Assembly (NCBI GenBank): GCA_036023115.1
Contig: JAYKKT010000090.1
Coordinates: 33,526,001 to 33,590,000 of the forward strand
Length of the DNA stretch: 64,000 nucleotides
Source: Brasenia schreberi
Taxonomy: Eukaryota; Streptophyta; Magnoliopsida; Nymphaeales; Cabombaceae
Reading direction: 5' to 3'
The position numbers were made by a program, and so were the translations under genes. Position 1 is the first letter of the stretch, and every line of letters starts with the position of its first letter. Under the pieces are notes generated by a model, which had not been told where the DNA came from, made no database searches, and saw only the letters and a program-made list of their open reading frames with translations. Positions 43,749 to 57,410 of the stretch are shown piece by piece.

Positions 43749-44123
43749 TGTGAATAATTGTCGATCATCAAAGGTTGATGTTGCATCAATCAATATTACC
43801 GAGTCGCCGAGAGTCAAATGACATTCACTGACGAATGTCTATCTTCAAGAATGATTGACAAGAGCGGAAGTATACACAAAACGAATCAAGAAGCAGTGCA
43901 AGACTGCATAATTTATTCATGGAATGAGGTCTTATTTATAGACACTTTACAAGAGGCAAGTAAGTAGCAAGAAGCAAGATCATCAAATGGGCTGAACTAG
44001 TGCTGGCCGGCCAGCACTAGTCGTTGGGATCCAACGGCTAGTTGCTGGCTGGGCCAGCACTAGCCGTTGGGTAGCTCCAACGGCTACTAGCCGTTGGGGC
44101 TTCCCAACGGTATTACATTAACA
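43749..44123 (-). repeat. Unit 2: Copia-A 3' LTR (full length)
   Basis: 375 bp including the complete palindrome array. Confidence 0.94.
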
Positions 44124-44136
44124 CCCCCCCTCAAAC

Positions 44137-47100
44137 TTACGGGGTATACACTGAAAGTTTGTCTAATAAAAACTGAAATCGAGAAGCTGAAAGAGATTTG
44201 GTGAAAAAGTCTGCGAGCTGCATCTCAGATGTGACATAACAAAGTGAGATCTTCTTATTTAGACACTCTTCTCGAACAAAGTGACAGTCCATCTCGATGT
44301 GCTTCGTCCTCTCATGAAAAGTGTTATTGGAGGCAATGTACATGGCACTTTTGTTGTCACAATACATGATGGCGGGGTGTTTGACCTGAACGCCCATGTC
44401 TGCTAGAAGGGATGTGATCCAAGAAATCTCCATCGCAGCTGTAGCCATGGCTCGATATTCAGCTTCTGTGGATGAGAGGGACACCTTCTGTTGCTTTTTA
44501 CACTTCCAAGAAACAAGAGATTCACCTAAAAACACACAAAAACCAGTGGTAGAGTGTCTATTGTTGACATCTCCACCCCAATCAGCATCCGTATATATAG
44601 ATAAATCAAAAGATGAAGAGGAAGTTAAGAGGACCCCCTTATGAGCAGTGTTTCTAATATATCGAATAATTCGCAAAACAACACTCATATGGACAGAAGT
44701 AGGTGCCTGTTGAAATTGACTGGCTGTGTGTACTGCATGAGAAATGTCTGGTCTAGTAATGGTGAGATAAGTGAGTGCACCTATAAGCTGTCGATAAGGG
44801 GTGGGATCTTCTAATTTCTCACCATCTGTGGAACGCAGTTTGGTGCCTAGGACTTCGGGTGTGTCAACAACCTTAGTATCTGTAATCCCAGATCTTTCAA
44901 CAATATCGTTAGCAAATTTGGTTTGAGACATAAAGTATCCACAACTATTTTTGGTTATCTCAATACCTAAAAAGTAATTCAGCAAACCCAAGTCTTTCAT
45001 ATCAAATTCGTGATGCAGATTAAGTTTAACTTCAGCAATTCCCACTTCATCACTTCCTGTGATGATCATGTCATCCACATACAAAAGCAAGATAACAATA
45101 CCAGATTGTGTTTTGCGTACAAATAATGCAGTATCAGTATAGCAAGTCACAAAATTATGCAAATGCATGAATTTTTCAAATCGATCAAACCAAGCTTTTG
45201 GAGCTTGTTCAGACCGTACAAGGCTTTTCGTAATTTAAGAGCATGACCAAGAGGGAGAGTAATGCCAGGAGGAGGACTCATGAAGACTTCTTCATTCAAG
45301 TAACCGTTCAAAAAAGCATTCTTGACATCAAGTTGGTATATATTCCATTTTTTTATTGCACTAATGGTAATGAGAATTCTAATCGTGGTCATTCTAGCTA
45401 CTGGGGCAAACGTTTCATCATAGTCAATTCCATATTCTTGGGCATAACCTTTAGCAACTAATCTAGCCTTGTATCTCTCAATGTGCCCGTTGCTGTGAGT
45501 TTTGATTTTATATACCCATCGACATCCAATGACTTTCTTATCTTTAGGCAGGGGTGCAACTATCCATGTCTGAGCCTTGTCTAGGGCGTTGAGTTCATCT
45601 TTCATAGCATCTTCCCATTCTGGAATACCTTTAGCTTGATGATAGAACCTAGGTTCCTTTACTTGACGAAGGGTGGCAATCAAATTTCTTCGTTGTGGTT
45701 CAAAAGATTCATATGACACAAATCGCTGAGGTGGTCTTGAAGCCCTGGGTTCAAAGCTTGTAATATCAGGTTCAGTGGGCGTAATGGGTTGTTCTAGGTC
45801 GTCTGGGATAATTTGAGGGAAAGGGTTCAACAATTGACCGAGTATCAACAGTGGTGTGTGAAACATCATTGTTTTCAACATGATCTTCTTGAATGTCTTG
45901 ATGATCTACTGAGTCACAATCATTATCTTCTTCTAACTCAAAAATATCTTTAGGAATGAAAGGTTCCGAATTTTCCAAGGATTTGGACTCATAATAAATG
46001 TCATTCTCAAAGAATTTCACATCCTTGGACACATACAATTTGTCTGCTATAGGATCAAAACACCTATATCCTTTTTTGTCAATGCCATAACCAAGAAAAA
46101 CACATTCAATAGCTCTAGGTGACAATTTGTCATTCTTGTCTGTATACACAAAACATCTACATCCAAAAACCCTAAGTCTTTCATAATATGGAGGGATGTT
46201 ATACAATTTTTCGAAAGGTGAAGTATTCTCAAGGTTAGATGAAGGCATTCTATTTATAAGATATATGGCGGTAAGAGTAGCTTCGGCCCATAAGAATTTA
46301 GGAACCTTACTAGCAATTAACATAGTTCTACAAGTTTCAATAATATGCCTATGTTTTCGTTCTGCTAGACCATTTTGTTGAGGTGTTTTAGTGCATGATT
46401 TTTGGTGAATAATACCATTAGTTTCAATAAAGTTATGAAATTCATTAGACATGTACTCTCCTCCCGAATCGGATCTAAAGATTTTAATGGTTGCTCCAAA
46501 TTGGTTTTTGATCATGTTACAAAATATTACAAATTTTTCAAATACTTCGAATTTGTGTTTTAAAAGATATATCCATGTAAATCGAGTAAAGTCATCCACA
46601 AAAATCACATAGTATTGCAATCCTCCTTTAGAAACAATGGGCGCGGGGCCCCAAACATCCGAATGTATTAAATCAAAAGCTTTCTTTGGTACATAATTTC
46701 TTTCTCCAAATGGAAGATGATGCATTTTTCCAAGAAGACAATCTTTACATTCAAAATTTTTCTCTCTAATGCTTTTCATCAAAGGAATGTTACACATCTT
46801 TTGAGAGTTCAAGTGTCCAAGTCTTTTATGCCATAGTCTAGCATCTTGGGTTATGTTACAAAAACCCGAATTTGGCATAACAAGATAGTCCATTTTGTAT
46901 AGTCCACTTTCTCTATGGCCTTGACCAATCACCTTCTTCGATAGGTGATCCTGCACCACACAATGTTGGGATGAGAAAGTGATTATACAGTTGTTATCAC
47001 ATATTTGAGCAACCGAAAGTAGATTTAAATTTAGCTTAGGTATAAAACTTACATTTTGAATTTTAAAGTCTTGTTTTTCAAGGTTTCCTAATTTTTTGAT

Positions 47101-48188
47101 TTGGAGTTTTGTTCCATCGGCCGTAAACACATGTTTTCCAATGGTTTCACAAGAATTAACCAAAGAATCTTCACTATGTGTCATATGAAAAGATGCACCA
47201 GAATCTAAAAACCAAGACATACCTTGCGAAGTAGATAGAGCATTCCCGGAGATGCTTGCTTTTTCTTTAAAAATTTCTTCTATGTACGCTTTTATGTTGT
47301 TGGGTAAGACACCTCCTTCTTCCACGGTTCCCACGTTTCCACCCCTTTTTCGGAGTAGAGGACAAGTGGTTTTAATGTGTCCACTTTCCTTGCAATAATG
47401 GCAAATTGTATCCTTGTTAGGCCATGGTCCCGTGGGCTTCTTGAATGTGCCTTCATTGTTCTTGGTATGTGGAGGCTTGTAAGTCTTCAAATTTGCTCCG
47501 GGTCTTGATGCGGCAAGTACTGCTTCTTTTGCAACATGCATGTTTTTCAATCTTGTTTCCTCCATAACAAGATCGGCAAGAAAGGTATCCCCTCTAGGTC
47601 TAGGTTTCCTATGTATAAGGCTTGATCTAATGTTTTCAAATTCGTCTCTTAGACCACGCATAAACAAGAAAAAATATTGATTTTCCAAAAATTCTTGAAA
47701 TTCGTCTAGTTTGTGAAGTTTTCCAAATTTGTCAAAACTCCTTAATTGAGTCCAAAGTTCCGAAAATGCATTGTGATAATCCCTAATGCTTAGGTTCTCT
47801 TGTTTGAGCATAATCATTCTTTCCATAAGATCAATTTGAAAGACAAAATCATCTTGAGAATGAAGCTTTTTCAAATATTCCCAAGTTTCAAACGCATTTT
47901 CAAAAGCATTAATCCGATTTCTAAGTTTTTCATCCACGTTTTGACAAATGATCCATGTGATTTTTGCATTCATTTTTCCCACAATTTCAAATCGGTTTTG
48001 AATTTCTCATGTGCTTTGATGATTTCATCATCATCTAAGCCATCAATGTCCAAAATTGGTTCTTTTATAGTCCCATCAATGTAATCCCAAAAATCTTTTG
48101 ATAAAAAATATTTTTTCATTGTTCTAGCCCAACTTTGATAACTTTTTGGGTCTAGAATACATCTAAACGACTCATTTTTGCCTTCCAT
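44137..48188 (-). pseudogene. Unit 2: Copia-A gag-pol polyprotein, frameshifted
   Basis: Same domains as the unit 1 copy. Here gag to integrase is one open frame (47982 down to 45772, 736 codons with the zinc knuckle, protease DSGA and integrase motifs), because the A run at 47580-47583 has the base that unit 1 lacks. In exchange a TG pair is missing after 45775 in the linker between integrase and RT, so RT falls out of frame there. The breaks at the T run (47973-47977) and in RT (about 45208) are shared with unit 1. Confidence 0.92.
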
Positions 48189-48305
48189 TTGTGCAAAAAA
48201 TGAATATTTAAGACTAACCTCAAGTTTGATGCAAATCTTCAATTTTTGCACTTTCGGCACGCTTCCCGATGCACTCGTTTTCTTCGATCCGAGGCTCTGA
48301 TACCA

Positions 48306-48680
48306 TGTGAATAATTGTCGATCATCAAAGGTTGATGTTGCATCAATCAATATTACCGAGTCGCCGAGAGTCAAATGACATTCACTGACGAATGTCTATC
48401 TTCAAGAATGATTGACAAGAGCGGAAGTATACACAAAACGAATCAAGAAGCAGTGCAAGACTGCATAATTTATTCATGGAATGAGGTCTTATTTATAGAC
48501 ACTTTACAAGAGGCAAGTAAGTAGCAAGAAGCAAGATCATCAAATGGGCTGAACTAGTGCTGGCCGGCCAGCACTAGTCGTTGGGATCCAACGGCTAGTT
48601 GCTGGCTGGGCCAGCACTAGCCGTTGGGTAGCTCCAACGGCTACTAGCCGTTGGGGCTTCCCAACGGTATTACATTAACA
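48306..48680 (-). repeat. Unit 2: Copia-A 5' LTR
   Basis: 375 bp, matches 43749-44123 by eye. Confidence 0.95.
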
Positions 48681-48960
48681 ATTATCACCATTCAACTTGC
48701 TTTCGTGGTTATGGATTTCTTCTTAAACTTATAGCTATCGACTGATGTTGTCATTTCCACAAATGCGTGGAAACCAGTAGCCATACTGAGATCAAAATGT
48801 CTCAGTATCCTTTGCATGCGCTTTTTAGATCTTCATTTATTAATTAATACTTCTGGTTGGCTTTGCTGTTTGTGTATTAAATTGTGTATGCCATTAACGA
48901 TGCATTTCCGCTGCTGAAATACTTGTTTAAAACATTTGCTGTTTGAATTCTTTTTAACAG

Positions 48961-49077
48961 AAAGCCGCACTCGTGTTGAATGCCACCCGCCGGTTCCGCT
49001 ACACTTTAGATCTGAAAAAGGAAGAAGAAAAGAATCAAACAAGAAGAAAAATAAGGGCACATGCTCAAGCGATAAGA
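48961..49077 (+). CDS. Unit 2: ACA exon 2
   Basis: Copy of 9187-9303; autoinhibitory and calmodulin-binding region intact. Confidence 0.9.
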
Positions 49078-49162
49078 GTTAGTGTTGATTTTTCAATTAG
49101 CAATAGTTCCTTTACAATCATCATGCTTTTCAATTCTGAACCTCATTACTCTTACGTGTCAG

Positions 49163-49205
49163 GCAGCATTTTTGTTCAAGGAGGCTGGAAAAGCACTGTC
49201 CTCTG
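49163..49205 (+). CDS. Unit 2: ACA exon 3
   Basis: Copy of 9389-9431, phase 1 donor at 49206. Confidence 0.88.
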
Positions 49206-49743
49206 GTATGGTTTGCAGTTTGCTATTAAATTCCTTCTTACAAATAGCTCTTTCCTCCCTCTGTTATATGTGAATTGTCAGTTTGTCGCTACTGCATGCA
49301 ATTTAACATTTTATGTTGTTTTATCCTCACAAGCCTATGGACTTTGGTAAGAGGTGCTCTTCCAGGCCTTAATTCAAGTTACTACAAGATCTCTTGGAAA
49401 TAAGACCTTGAAATCTGTTAATAATGCATCCTGATTTCAAGTTGTCTTTGTTGTGGAAGATGCTAAACTAAATTTCATGTGGCATGCGTAACGCATGATT
49501 TTGTTGTGCCATTCCTTGCCAAGTCTTATCCTATTGCATGATTCCGATTTCAGGTTCTCTTGTGTATTAGTTTACTATTTTAAGCTAGATTGAAGTAAAG
49601 ATGCAGCTTTCCACGAATCATGATAATTTGAGTGCTAAAAAGTCCCAAGTGTTTGTCTTCAATCTGCTGCGTCAGATGCTAAAATTCAACAACAGCTCTG
49701 GAAAGCAGAAAATAGTTCTTCAATTTCTCGAGGTTATGGTATA

Positions 49744-50814
49744 TGTGCATAAAATAAAACATACCACTGTAACAGTTCAGATTCAATGAACTTGAGAAGA
49801 TTGCCAAGGGGCAGTCGGCTGTCTCTGTGCAGCCGCCGCCGTGTGCTCTTTCTTCCTCTTCAAAACACGTCTTTTACACATAGGGTTTCCACCCCTTTAA
49901 ATAACAGTAATAAAAAGAAGTAATTTACCTAAGTGTCATTAATGAGGCTTATTTAAATCTACCTTTAAAAACATAAAGTAAAAGTTAGAAAACATAGAAC
50001 ATAATTAACATAAAACAAAATTATTGAAGAGTCACAGAAACTGACCCATTTTGTATGTCATCCACCCTCGTTCATAGGCTTAACACTCCCCCTCAAGTTG
50101 GGTGAAAGATGAATGTTACACCTAACTTGCAAGGTAATCTGAGTAGTAGATTTCTATTAAGTGCCTTAGTGAGCATGTCGGCATATTGACTCTCTGACCT
50201 TACATATTCAAGCTGAAATTCTTTAGTATGTATGTTGTCCCGTATAAAGTGATAATCAATTTCAATATGTTTTGTTCTCTCATGATATACCAGATTAGAA
50301 GCTATATGTATTACTCCTTTGCTGTCACAAAATATAGGAGTATAATTATCTAAGAATAGACCAATTTCCATTAGTAGGGAGCGCAACGACTTTCCTTTAG
50401 AGATTCCTGATGCAATTGCTCTATATTTTTCTTCTGTTATTGACGTTGCCACAACTAATTATTTCTTACTTTTTAATGATACTATATTACCTCCAACGAG
50501 AGTTATATATTCCTTCAGAGAGTCATGATACTATATTTCCTTCAATATGTTTTGTTCTCTCATGATATACCACATTAGAAGCTATCTGTATTACTGCTTT
50601 GCTGTTACAAAATATAGGAGTAGAATTATCTGAGAATAGACCAATTTTCATTAGTAGGGAGCGCAACCACTTTCCTTCAGCTTCTGTTGTTGACGTTGCC
50701 ACAACTGATTGTTTCTTATTTTTTAATGATACTATATTACCTCCAACGAGAGTTATATATTCAGAAAGGGAAACATGAAACTGCAAAATATTCTTTACAG
50801 AAGATGGTTTCATA
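49744..50814 (-). mobile_element. Unit 2: Copia-F fragment
   Basis: Copy of 9970-11040: LTR 49744-50085, RNase H 50093-50454, and its partial tandem repeat 50523-50813. Confidence 0.82.
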
Positions 50815-51049
50815 TACTAATTATCCCAAAAAGTATCAATTGTTTGTGATGAAATTATGAATGCATATAACACTTATATTCCAAAAACATTTGAAGAAGC
50901 AGAGTAACATTTAGAGTGAAAGACAACAATGAAAGAAGAAATTACAATGTTAGTTCGAAACAAAACATGAGAACTTTTAGATTAAGCACCAGAGAGGAAA
51001 ATAGGAGGATGCAAATGGGTGTATTTAGTAAAGTACAAAGCTGATGAAA
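50815..51049 (+). pseudogene. Unit 2: Copia-D RT start
   Basis: Copy of 11041-11275, ending with the left LINE TSD (51033-51049). Confidence 0.8.
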
Positions 51050-51617
51050 GAATTCATGGAGATGTTACGCATAGAATAGATGCTCGTTGGTTAAAATGGA
51101 GAGAAGCATAAGGTATTCTTTGTGATAAGAAGATACCATTAAAATTAAAAGGTAAATATTATAGAGCAACAATTAGGCCTGCCATGTTTTATGGTTCTGA
51201 GTGTTGGGCAATTAATCATCGAACATGTACAAAAGATGTCTGTGACAGAAATGAAGATGTTGAGATGGATGAGTGGTCATACAAGAAAAGACCGTATACA
51301 TAATGAGGTTATTAGGAACAAATTAGGAGTGACACCAATAGAGGATAAAATGAGAGAACATCGTTTAAGATGGTTTGGACATATAGAAAGAAGATCAAAA
51401 GAAGAACCTGTAAGAAGGTTAGAAAAACTAAATTTGGAAAGTATTAAAAGTGATAGAGGACGACCATAAAAGTGTTGGAAAGAAACAATAAAGAATGATC
51501 TAGCTTATTGGGAGTTAACTGCTAACATGGCACACGATAGGGATCTGTGGAAACAAAGAATCCATGTAGCCGACCCCGTCTAGTATGAGAAAAGGCTTAA
51601 TTGTTGTTGTTTTTATT
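51050..51617 (+). mobile_element. Unit 2: RTE-type LINE
   Basis: Copy of 11276-11842 with one extra G at 51541 that lengthens the GG run in the coding tail; TSD 51033-51049 and 51618-51634. With this base the frame reads ANMAHDRDLWKQRIHVADPV, as expected for the RTE C-terminus, so the unit 1 version has the deletion. Confidence 0.87.
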
Positions 51618-52047
51618 GTACAAGGCTGATGAAAATATAAAAAAATACAAAGCGAGATTAGTGGCTAAGGGTTACAGTGAATCATATAGTATTGACTATA
51701 CAGAAACCTTTGCACTGGTGGTAAAAATGAATACTATCAGAATTATCTTAAGTGTGGTTATCAATAAATGATGGGACTTATAGCAGTTGGATGTGAATAA
51801 CACATTTCTTTAAGGGGACCTTATAGAAGATATGTACATGGACCTTCCACCTGGGTGTGTCCATGAACAAAAGCCACACAAGGTATGTAAACTAAAGAAA
51901 TCAATTTATAGTTTAAAACAATCTCCGCGAGCATAGTTTGAAAAATTTAGTGATGGTGTTGTGAGTTTGGGCTTCAGACGGTGTGTCAGTGATCATACAC
52001 ATCAAGGCAAGAAAACCATCTTACTATTGGTATACGTAGATGACATC
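51618..52047 (+). pseudogene. Unit 2: Copia-D RT core
   Basis: Copy of 11843-12272, interrupted at YVDD by Copia-B. Confidence 0.85.
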
Positions 52048-53115
52048 TGTTAAGAAATGTTTTAATAGAGTCATGAAATACATGTCAAGTCATGTAATGC
52101 ATGTGTTCACGTCATTTTCAGTGCTATGTCATTTTAGTAAAAATTAATACTTATTAGGGGTAGATTAGGAAATCAAGTTAGACAGGGTATTAATAGGCGT
52201 CATTAGGGTTTAGTTAATGTAATGAGAAGATAGGAGACAACTGTACAAGGGGAGCCGATTTTGGGCATAGTGCAGATTGGAGGAATGCCTCCAATCTGCC
52301 CCGTATTGTAAGTTACTTCTCATTTGATTAATGAAGGTTTTATTTCTAAGATGGTATCAGAGCCTATAAGGTCCGAAAATCTGCATTTTGTTGTTTCAAA
52401 GATTTTGATTTGTGTTGGGGAAGATGTCTGATTAGAATCCTTCATTGAAACGCGTAATTTCTGCACAAAGTAAGTGACAATATGTAGTTTTTTGGTTGTC
52501 TGAAAGTTGGTAGATGTGAACAACAAGTTAAAGGTCATGTGAGTGCCCTAGAGTCGACAACAAAACTTTTGATCTGTGCGGACGTAGACAAGGTATTCTT
52601 ATAGTGTGAAGAAAAAATATTTCTAAGTGTTGCAGAATCCCGATTTCTGCCTGGTGGACTGATCAGATTGTGTTCGTTGTGGATTGATCAGATTGTGTTC
52701 TTTGTTCGTTTGGACGTGGACATGTTATTATTATTAGCATAAAAATATTTATTAATCAAATAGGAACAACTTACAAAGTACCACAGATTGGAGGCATTCC
52801 TCAAATCTGCCTAGAGTCTGAAAGTCGACACTCTTGATGCAGCCGCCCAACTTATTCTCTGACTAAACCCTAATCACATATTAATACCCTATCTAACTTA
52901 ATTTCCTAATATACCCCTAATAAGTATTAACTATTTCTAAGATGATATAGGACTCAAAATGACATGAATAGACCCAACTTGCATTACATGACTTTCCTTA
53001 ACACTTCCCCTCAAGTTGGGTGGAAAATGTTGATGACACCCAACTTGGATAATGTCTCCTTTAATTGTCTGGTGGTAATAGCTTTAGTTGACAAATCAGC
53101 CCTCTGTTTGATAGA

Positions 53116-55746
53116 TTAAACATACTCTAGCTTGAATTGTTGATTAGATATCTTCTCTCTGATGAAGTGGCAGCCAATTTCTATATGTTTGGTTCTTTCA
53201 TGATAAATTGGATTAGAGGCCATCTGAATTGCTGTACTGCTATCAGAGTATAGTGGTATAGAATGATTAAATGAAAATCCTAGTTCACTAATCAATGAAG
53301 ATATCCATTTTCTTTCATACATAGCTTGTGTTATAGCTCTGTATTCAGCTTCCGCTATAGATCTTGCAACCACTGTTTATTTTTTACTCTTCGAAGATAC
53401 AATGTTACCGCCTAGTAAGGTAACATAGCCTATAGTTGATTTCCTGTCATCATATGAACCAGCCCAGTTTGCATCAGAATAAAGTTAAATGTCCAAATTT
53501 GATGATTTTGAATAAAGTAAACCCATTCCTGAAGTTGATTTGAGGTATCAAAGAATTCTATACACTCTATCCATCTGATTCTTGGTTGGCGAATGCATAT
53601 ATCTACTCACAATACCAACTGTATAAGTAATGTCTGGTAGTAGCTTTAGTTAACAAATCAGCCCTCTGTTTGATAGATTGAACATACTCCAGCTTGAGTT
53701 CTTGATTAGATATCTTCTCTCTGATGAAGTGGCAGTCAATTTCTATATGTTTGGTTCTTTCATGATAAACTGGATTAGAGGCCATCTGAATTGCTGCACT
53801 GCTATCAGAGTATAGTGGTATAGAATGATTAAATAAAAATCTCAGTTCACTAATCAATGAAGATATCCATTTTCCTTCACACATAGCTTGTGCTATAGCT
53901 TTGTATTCAGCTTCCACTATAGATCTTGCAACCACTGTTTGTTTTTTTACTCTTCGAAGATACAATGTTACCGCCTAGTAAGGTAACATAGCCTATAGTT
54001 GATTTCCTGTCATCATATGAACCAGCCCAGTTTGCATCGGAATAAAGTTGAATGTCCAAATTTGATGATTTTGAATAAAGTAAACCCATTCCTAAAGTTG
54101 ATTTGAGGTATCGAAGAATTCTATACACTGTATCCATCTGATGCTTGGTTGGCAAATGTATATAGCTGCTCATAATACCAACTGCATAAGTAATGTTTGG
54201 TTGAGTAATAGTTAAATATATAAGCTTACCAACCAGCTTCTGATATTTGTGAATGTCTTTGAACTCTTCACTGTCATCGTAAAAAAATTTCTGGTTTACT
54301 TCCATATGGACGTCACTGAGTTTACACTCAAGCATATTTGTTTCTTTAAGAAGATCTATTTAAGTATTTCCGCTGAGTTAAGAAAATACCTTTGTTGGAA
54401 TAGAGAACTTCTATGCCCAAGAAATAGTGGAGCCTACCCAAATCCTTAATATCAAATAATTTATGAAGATTCATTTTCAACTTTGAAATTTCTTGAAGGT
54501 CATCTCCTATAACAATATGCAAACGTTTCTATATAATCAATGCCATATGACTGACTATATCCTTTAAAACCAATCTGGCTTTATATCTCTCCATTGTTCC
54601 ATCTGCCTTATATTTAATAGTAAGCACCCACTTACATCCTACAATATTCCTATCAGAAGATAACTGTGTGATGGTCCATATATTGTTTTTCACCAGTGTA
54701 TTCAATTCTTCTTCAATTGCAGCTTTCCATAAAAGGCACTTGATTGCTTCTTCAAACTTTGAAAGGATCTTATGTTTTTCAGCATTCATAACAAAGCTTT
54801 GAAAACTTTGAGAAGTGTTGGCATATGAAACATAATTAGAAATGAGATACCGTGCACATGATAGAGGAGAGTTATGGCTACTTTCATAATATGACGATTT
54901 TTCCGTTCAACAATACCATTCTGTTGGGGTGTATAAGGATAGGTAGTCTGATGAACAATCCCCTGTGATCGTAAATATTCTTGTAACTGAGTGCCAATGT
55001 ATTCTCCCCCATTATCTAACCGAAGAATTATTGAATTGAGTACAAATAAATTTATGCACAATGGGAAAAATAGAGGAAACTTCAGACTTTGTTTTTATTA
55101 AGCAAGCAATTGTAGGACGTGTACAATCATTAATAAAGGAGATAAAATACTTATGACCAAACAAAGAAGTGATTGGACTTGGACCCCATATATCAGAATG
55201 AAGAAGTTCAAAAGGTTTAGATCGTCGAGAATCACTTAAAGGATAAGAAGCTCTGTGGTGTTTCCCGAGCCGACAAACTTCACATTCAAACAGAGATTTA
55301 TTTGACCAGACTCTAAGTTGAGGTATAACATATGGAATTTTTGACACAGGGAGATGGCCTAGACGATAATGCCAAAGTCTAATATCAACATCCTGAACTG
55401 TTGCTGCTGAAACACTGTAAGAAGTTGAAGGCTGAGAGTGATCTTCAAGAATATATAATCATTTATGTAGTTTACCATGTCCAAAGATTTTTCCCGTCTT
55501 GAGATCCTAAAATACACAGTCAGTGGGATGAAAGGTTACACAACAGTCGAAGGCACGAGTTAAAGAGCTAACTGAGAGAAGATTTATTGAAAAACTGGGA
55601 ACATGATATCCGGATGGTAAATCTGAAATACATGTAGGTACACTTCTGTGTCGAAGCATATAAGTGACAGTGCCATCTGTCAATTTAATTGGTTCATGTT
55701 CTTTAAGAGTCCTGTAGGCTGAAAAATATGATAATTCTCCTACCAT
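53116..55746 (-). pseudogene. Unit 2: Copia-C pol remnant
   Basis: Copy of 13341-15971, with the same integrase/RT deletion junction and duplicated RNase H. Confidence 0.84.
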
Positions 55747-56319
55747 ATGATCTATAGCTTATGAATCAATTATCTAAGTTTTAGAGTGAGAGGGAGAGGA
55801 GTGGTTATCCTTTACAGTATGTGTAGCCTAAGCCACTGTAGCTTGGGAAGAAGAAGATGATTTTTCAGATAATCTCTGTTCAAGACCCTCTATTCTTTTT
55901 ATAATCTCTTGAATAACATCATTGTTTGGAGTTAACTTTTTGCAGAATGAACTAAGGTATTGTGATTTCTATAGTAATCTGGTTTACCATGTAATTCCCA
56001 ACAGTGATCTTTGGTATGACTCGATTTGCCATAATAGGAGCAAACTAGTTTTTCTCTCATATGAATTAAATCGACCACGGCCACGTCCACAACTCTGGTG
56101 TCCACCTCTGCGTGACATCCGGATGATAACTGAGAGAAGATTTATTGAAAAACTGGGAACATGATATCCGGATGGTAAATCTGAAATACATATAGGTACA
56201 CTTCCGTGTTGAAGCATATAAGTGACAGTGCCATCTGCCAATTTAATTGGTTCATATTCTTTAAGAGTCCTGTAGGCTGAAAAATATGATAATTCTCCTA
56301 CCATATGATCTGTAGCTTA

Positions 56320-57410
56320 TGAATCAATTATCTAAGTTTTAGAGTGAGAGGGAGAGGAGTGGTTACCCTTTACAGTATATGTAGCATAAGCCACTGTAGC
56401 TTGGGAAGAAGAAGAAGATGATTTTTCAGATAATCTCTATTCAAGACCCTCTATTCTTTTTATAATCTCTTGAATAACATCATTGTTTGGAGCTAACTTT
56501 TTGTAGAATGAACTAAGGTATTGCGATTTCTATAGTAATCTGGTTTACCATGTAATTCCCAACAGTGATCTTTGGTATGACTCGATTTGCCATAATGGGA
56601 GCAAACTAGTTTTTCTCTCATCTGAATTAAATCGACCACGGCCACGTCCACAACTCTGGTGTCCACCTCTGCCACGAAAGTGAGAACTATCTCCTCTTAC
56701 CTGAAGAGCATGCTGATCTGTACTAATAACATGATCCTTCTCAAGATTCCTGCGATCTTCTTCTCTGATTAATAAGGAATAAACGGTGCCCATGGAAGAA
56801 ATCTCTTCTCTGCCTAAGATATTCGATTTTACTGACTCAAATTCTGGATTCACACCCTACAATAAATCAAATACTTTCTTCTTTTAAATCTTAGTGTTTC
56901 TTTCATTATAACAAGCAGAACACTTGATATTCGTATAGTAGAGGAGTTCATCCCAAAGACCTCGAAGATCTGCATAATATTCACTGATAGACCGATTGAC
57001 TTGTTTGCACTTTCTGATTCTTTTCAGTATCTCATATTCTTTTGTAACATTTTTTTTTGGGAATAAGCCTCTACTACTGCACACCAAATCTCGTGAGCAG
57101 ATTCTAAAAACATAAAAGTTTTGGCAATTAATGGAATCGTTGACTGTAGCAACCAAGATGATATAAATGCATCTTTTCTTTTCCAGGTAGGATAGAGAAT
57201 ATCTTGAGGCTCTGGAATTGGAGTATGACCCATTAGATGTGCCCATCTCCCCCTTGCTACAATCGCAAGTTCCACAGATCTTGCCCATTCCAAGTAATTT
57301 TGACCATCTAATTTAGTTGTTGTAATATGGAGAATTTCTGTTTTTTCTAACGAACAAGATTGCTCACCTGTATGAAAAGAACTTTCAATACCTTTACCTT
57401 TGCCCGCCAT
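56320..57410 (-). pseudogene. Unit 2: Copia-C gag remnant
   Basis: Copy of 16545-17635 with the same frameshift in the T run and the same lost zinc-knuckle cysteine. Confidence 0.84.

Larger units (their letters stand above)
43749..48680 (-). mobile_element. Unit 2: Copia-A
   Basis: 4,932 bp with two full 375-bp LTRs (43749-44123 and 48306-48680) that look identical by eye, TSD ATTAT at 43744-43748 and 48681-48685, primer site 48294-48305, polypurine tract 44124-44135. It has the 77 bp that the unit 1 left LTR lacks. Confidence 0.95.
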
